Shown one piece after another: positions 62,831-64,000 of a DNA stretch of 64,000 nucleotides; the stretch's first letter is position 1, and every line of letters starts with the position of its first letter. The stretch is from Ferrovibrio sp041906005 (GTDB lineage Bacteria > Pseudomonadota > Alphaproteobacteria > Ferrovibrionales > Ferrovibrionaceae), in NCBI RefSeq assembly GCF_041906005.1, contig NZ_JAYRJY010000001.1, positions 2,790,001-2,854,000 on the forward strand, read 5' to 3'. Below the pieces are notes generated by a model, which was given only the letters and a program-made list of their open reading frames with translations, ran no database searches and was not told the DNA's origin. Position numbers and translations under genes: made by a program.

Positions 62831-63550
62831 ATGTCCAGGTATTTCTGTCATGACCATCCCGAAACCCTGCAGCTTGCCACACGGGTGCTGGAGGCCCGGC
62901 CCGGTGCGGTCTTGCTGGCGGAGAATCCGTTTTATCCCGGCGGCGGCGGCCAGTTGCCCGATCACGGTCTGCTGCGCTGGTCGGATGGCGAGGTAGAGGT
63001 CGATACTTTCGAGAGTATCGATGGCCGCCTCTGGACCAGGTTGAAACAACCGCTGGAAATTGCGGGCGAGGTGGAGGCGGCAGTCGATCCTGATTTTCGC
63101 CAGATGATGCGGGAACTGCATACCGACCTACACATTCTGAACGCTCTCGTATTTCAGGCTTTCGACGGGGCTCTGGTGACCGGGGTGCAGATGAATGCCG
63201 ATGGGACCGCGCGGATCGATTTCGATCTGCCGGATGCCGATAATGACCGGCTGCGCGCTCTGGAGCCGGCGATCAACGATGCCATCCGGCAGAATTTGCC
63301 CGTGACGGAGAGTTATATCGAGCTGGATCAGGCCTATGATGAAAAAGGCCTGTTACGCTCGCGTTCGGTGGCACCGCCGCCGACAGGCGATGGATTGATC
63401 CGGGTGATCGAGATCGCTGGACTCGACCGTCAGGCCTGCGGCGGCACGCATCTGACGGCCACGGGCGCTTCGCGACCGGTCCGTATCCTCAAGATCGAAA
63501 ACAAGGGACGCCACAATCGCCGGATCCGGATCGGCCTGGATATGGGCTAG
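62831..63550 (+). CDS. Alanyl-tRNA editing protein AlaX
   Basis: A 239-residue stand-alone editing domain. ENPFYPGGGGQLPDHG is the AlaRS-type glycine-rich segment, HTDLHILNALV the HxxxH zinc site, and RQACGGTHL the second zinc pair. It hydrolyses mischarged Ser- or Gly-tRNA-Ala. The gene follows the AraC regulator and is 3 bp upstream of the EamA transporter. GGAGAG precedes the ATG. Confidence 0.93.
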   Translation: MSRYFCHDHPETLQLATRVLEARPGAVLLAENPFYPGGGGQLPDHGLLRWSDGEVEVDTFESIDGRLWTRLKQPLEIAGEVEAAVDPDFRQMMRELHTDLHILNALVFQAFDGALVTGVQMNADGTARIDFDLPDADNDRLRALEPAINDAIRQNLPVTESYIELDQAYDEKGLLRSRSVAPPPTGDGLIRVIEIAGLDRQACGGTHLTATGASRPVRILKIENKGRHNRRIRIGLDMG

Positions 63551-63553
63551 GCC

Positions 63554-64000
63554 ATGGGCTTGCTTGGCGCGATATGGAACCGGCCTGTTCTGCTGCTCTG
63601 GCTGCCGCCGGCTTTCTGGGCTGGCAATCTGGTGATCGGCCGCGCCATCAGCCAGACCATGCCACCGGTTTCCCTGGCAGTCGGCCGCTGGCTGGTCGCG
63701 ATCCTGGTGCTGGCGCCGTTTGTGGCCGGTGCTGCCTGGCGACAGCGCGTCTTGTTATGGCGGCATCGTTGGCTTGTTCTGTTGTGTGGTGGTTTCGGAG
63801 TGGCGGGTTACAACGCCCTGGCCTATGTCGCGCTGAAGAGCAGTCCGGCGGCGAATGTGGCTTTCCTCAATTCGACGCTCCCGCTGATGATCCCGCTCGC
63901 CGCGGCCCTGATCAGCCGGGAAGCGGTTGCTCCACGCATCATCAGCGCCATTGCGATTTCTTTCGCCGGCGTCGCCTGGATCGTCTCGGCCGGTGATTGG
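63554..64000 (+). CDS. EamA/DMT-family transporter, truncated by window end
   Basis: The first 149 residues of a drug/metabolite transporter with an EamA domain. Membrane helices include LLWLPPAFWAGNLVIGRAI, WLVAILVLAPFVAGAAW, WLVLLCGGFGVAGYNALAYVAL, and PLMIPLAAALI. The motif NVAFLNSTLPLMIPLAA is typical. The 3' end lies outside the window. It starts 3 bp after AlaX and is likely co-transcribed with it. Confidence 0.9.
   Translation, partial: MGLLGAIWNRPVLLLWLPPAFWAGNLVIGRAISQTMPPVSLAVGRWLVAILVLAPFVAGAAWRQRVLLWRHRWLVLLCGGFGVAGYNALAYVALKSSPAANVAFLNSTLPLMIPLAAALISREAVAPRIISAIAISFAGVAWIVSAGDW

Overview
The window looks like chromosome of a GC-rich alphaproteobacterium, most likely Rhodospirillales-like. 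The basis is the imuA-imuB-dnaE2 cassette, the DUF6505/DUF6352/DUF3305/DUF3306 formate dehydrogenase neighbourhood, DUF3768 and DUF6961-type proteins and a sigma-54-driven flagellar hook operon. The genus is not claimed.

Layout. (1) 1-5.7 kb: minus-strand SOS mutagenesis cassette imuA-imuB-dnaE2. (2) 5.8-9.8 kb: single-domain response regulator, small heat-shock protein and groES-groEL with a clear terminator. (3) 9.8-33.1 kb: a plastic, lower-GC accessory region. It holds two related serine recombinases, a 1296-residue protein with a C-terminal PD-(D/E)XK nuclease signature, a nitrilase-like protein lacking the usual catalytic Glu, DUF3768, AlpA-like and XRE proteins, two secreted dienelactone-hydrolase-like proteins, and a fused N6-methylase/specificity protein convergent with an HNH-type endonuclease. 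At its right end lies a complete integrated element of about 10.24 kb. (4) 33.5-52.3 kb: a formate dehydrogenase locus. It contains fdhD, mobA, mobB, moeA, a run of DUF genes that probably serve FDH maturation, an HTH-TorD fusion, the TAT-exported three-subunit FDH (Cys at the active site), and an associated 4Fe-4S protein; sodB, a periplasmic WD40 propeller and a small cytochrome c sit among them. (5) 52.3-56.8 kb: housekeeping genes (hisI, an IscU-like protein, sufE, cysS). (6) 56.9-60.8 kb: flgE-flgK-flgL behind a consensus sigma-54 promoter. (7) 60.9-64 kb: PduO-type cobalamin adenosyltransferase, a HIG1-like membrane protein, an AraC regulator, AlaX and a truncated EamA transporter.

The most notable object is the 22740-33003 element. 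A 22-bp copy of the 3' end of tRNA-Ser(CGA) lies at 22740-22761, and the intact tRNA with the second copy is at 32982-33072. Paired GTAGCCCAA repeats, 13 bp apart, sit 60-62 bp inside each core, as integrase arm sites would. The element encodes a tyrosine integrase, a serine recombinase, a minimal polymerase-like protein with motifs A, B and C of the family A/T7 RNA polymerase superfamily, a phage-type DUF3310 protein, an AbiTii-domain protein and a DUF4209 protein with a HEPN-like RNxxxH motif. No capsid, terminase or conjugation genes were seen, so it resembles a satellite or small integrative element with a defence cargo. Just outside its left core, different repeats resembling integrase arm sites suggest an older insertion at the same tRNA carried the restriction-modification genes.
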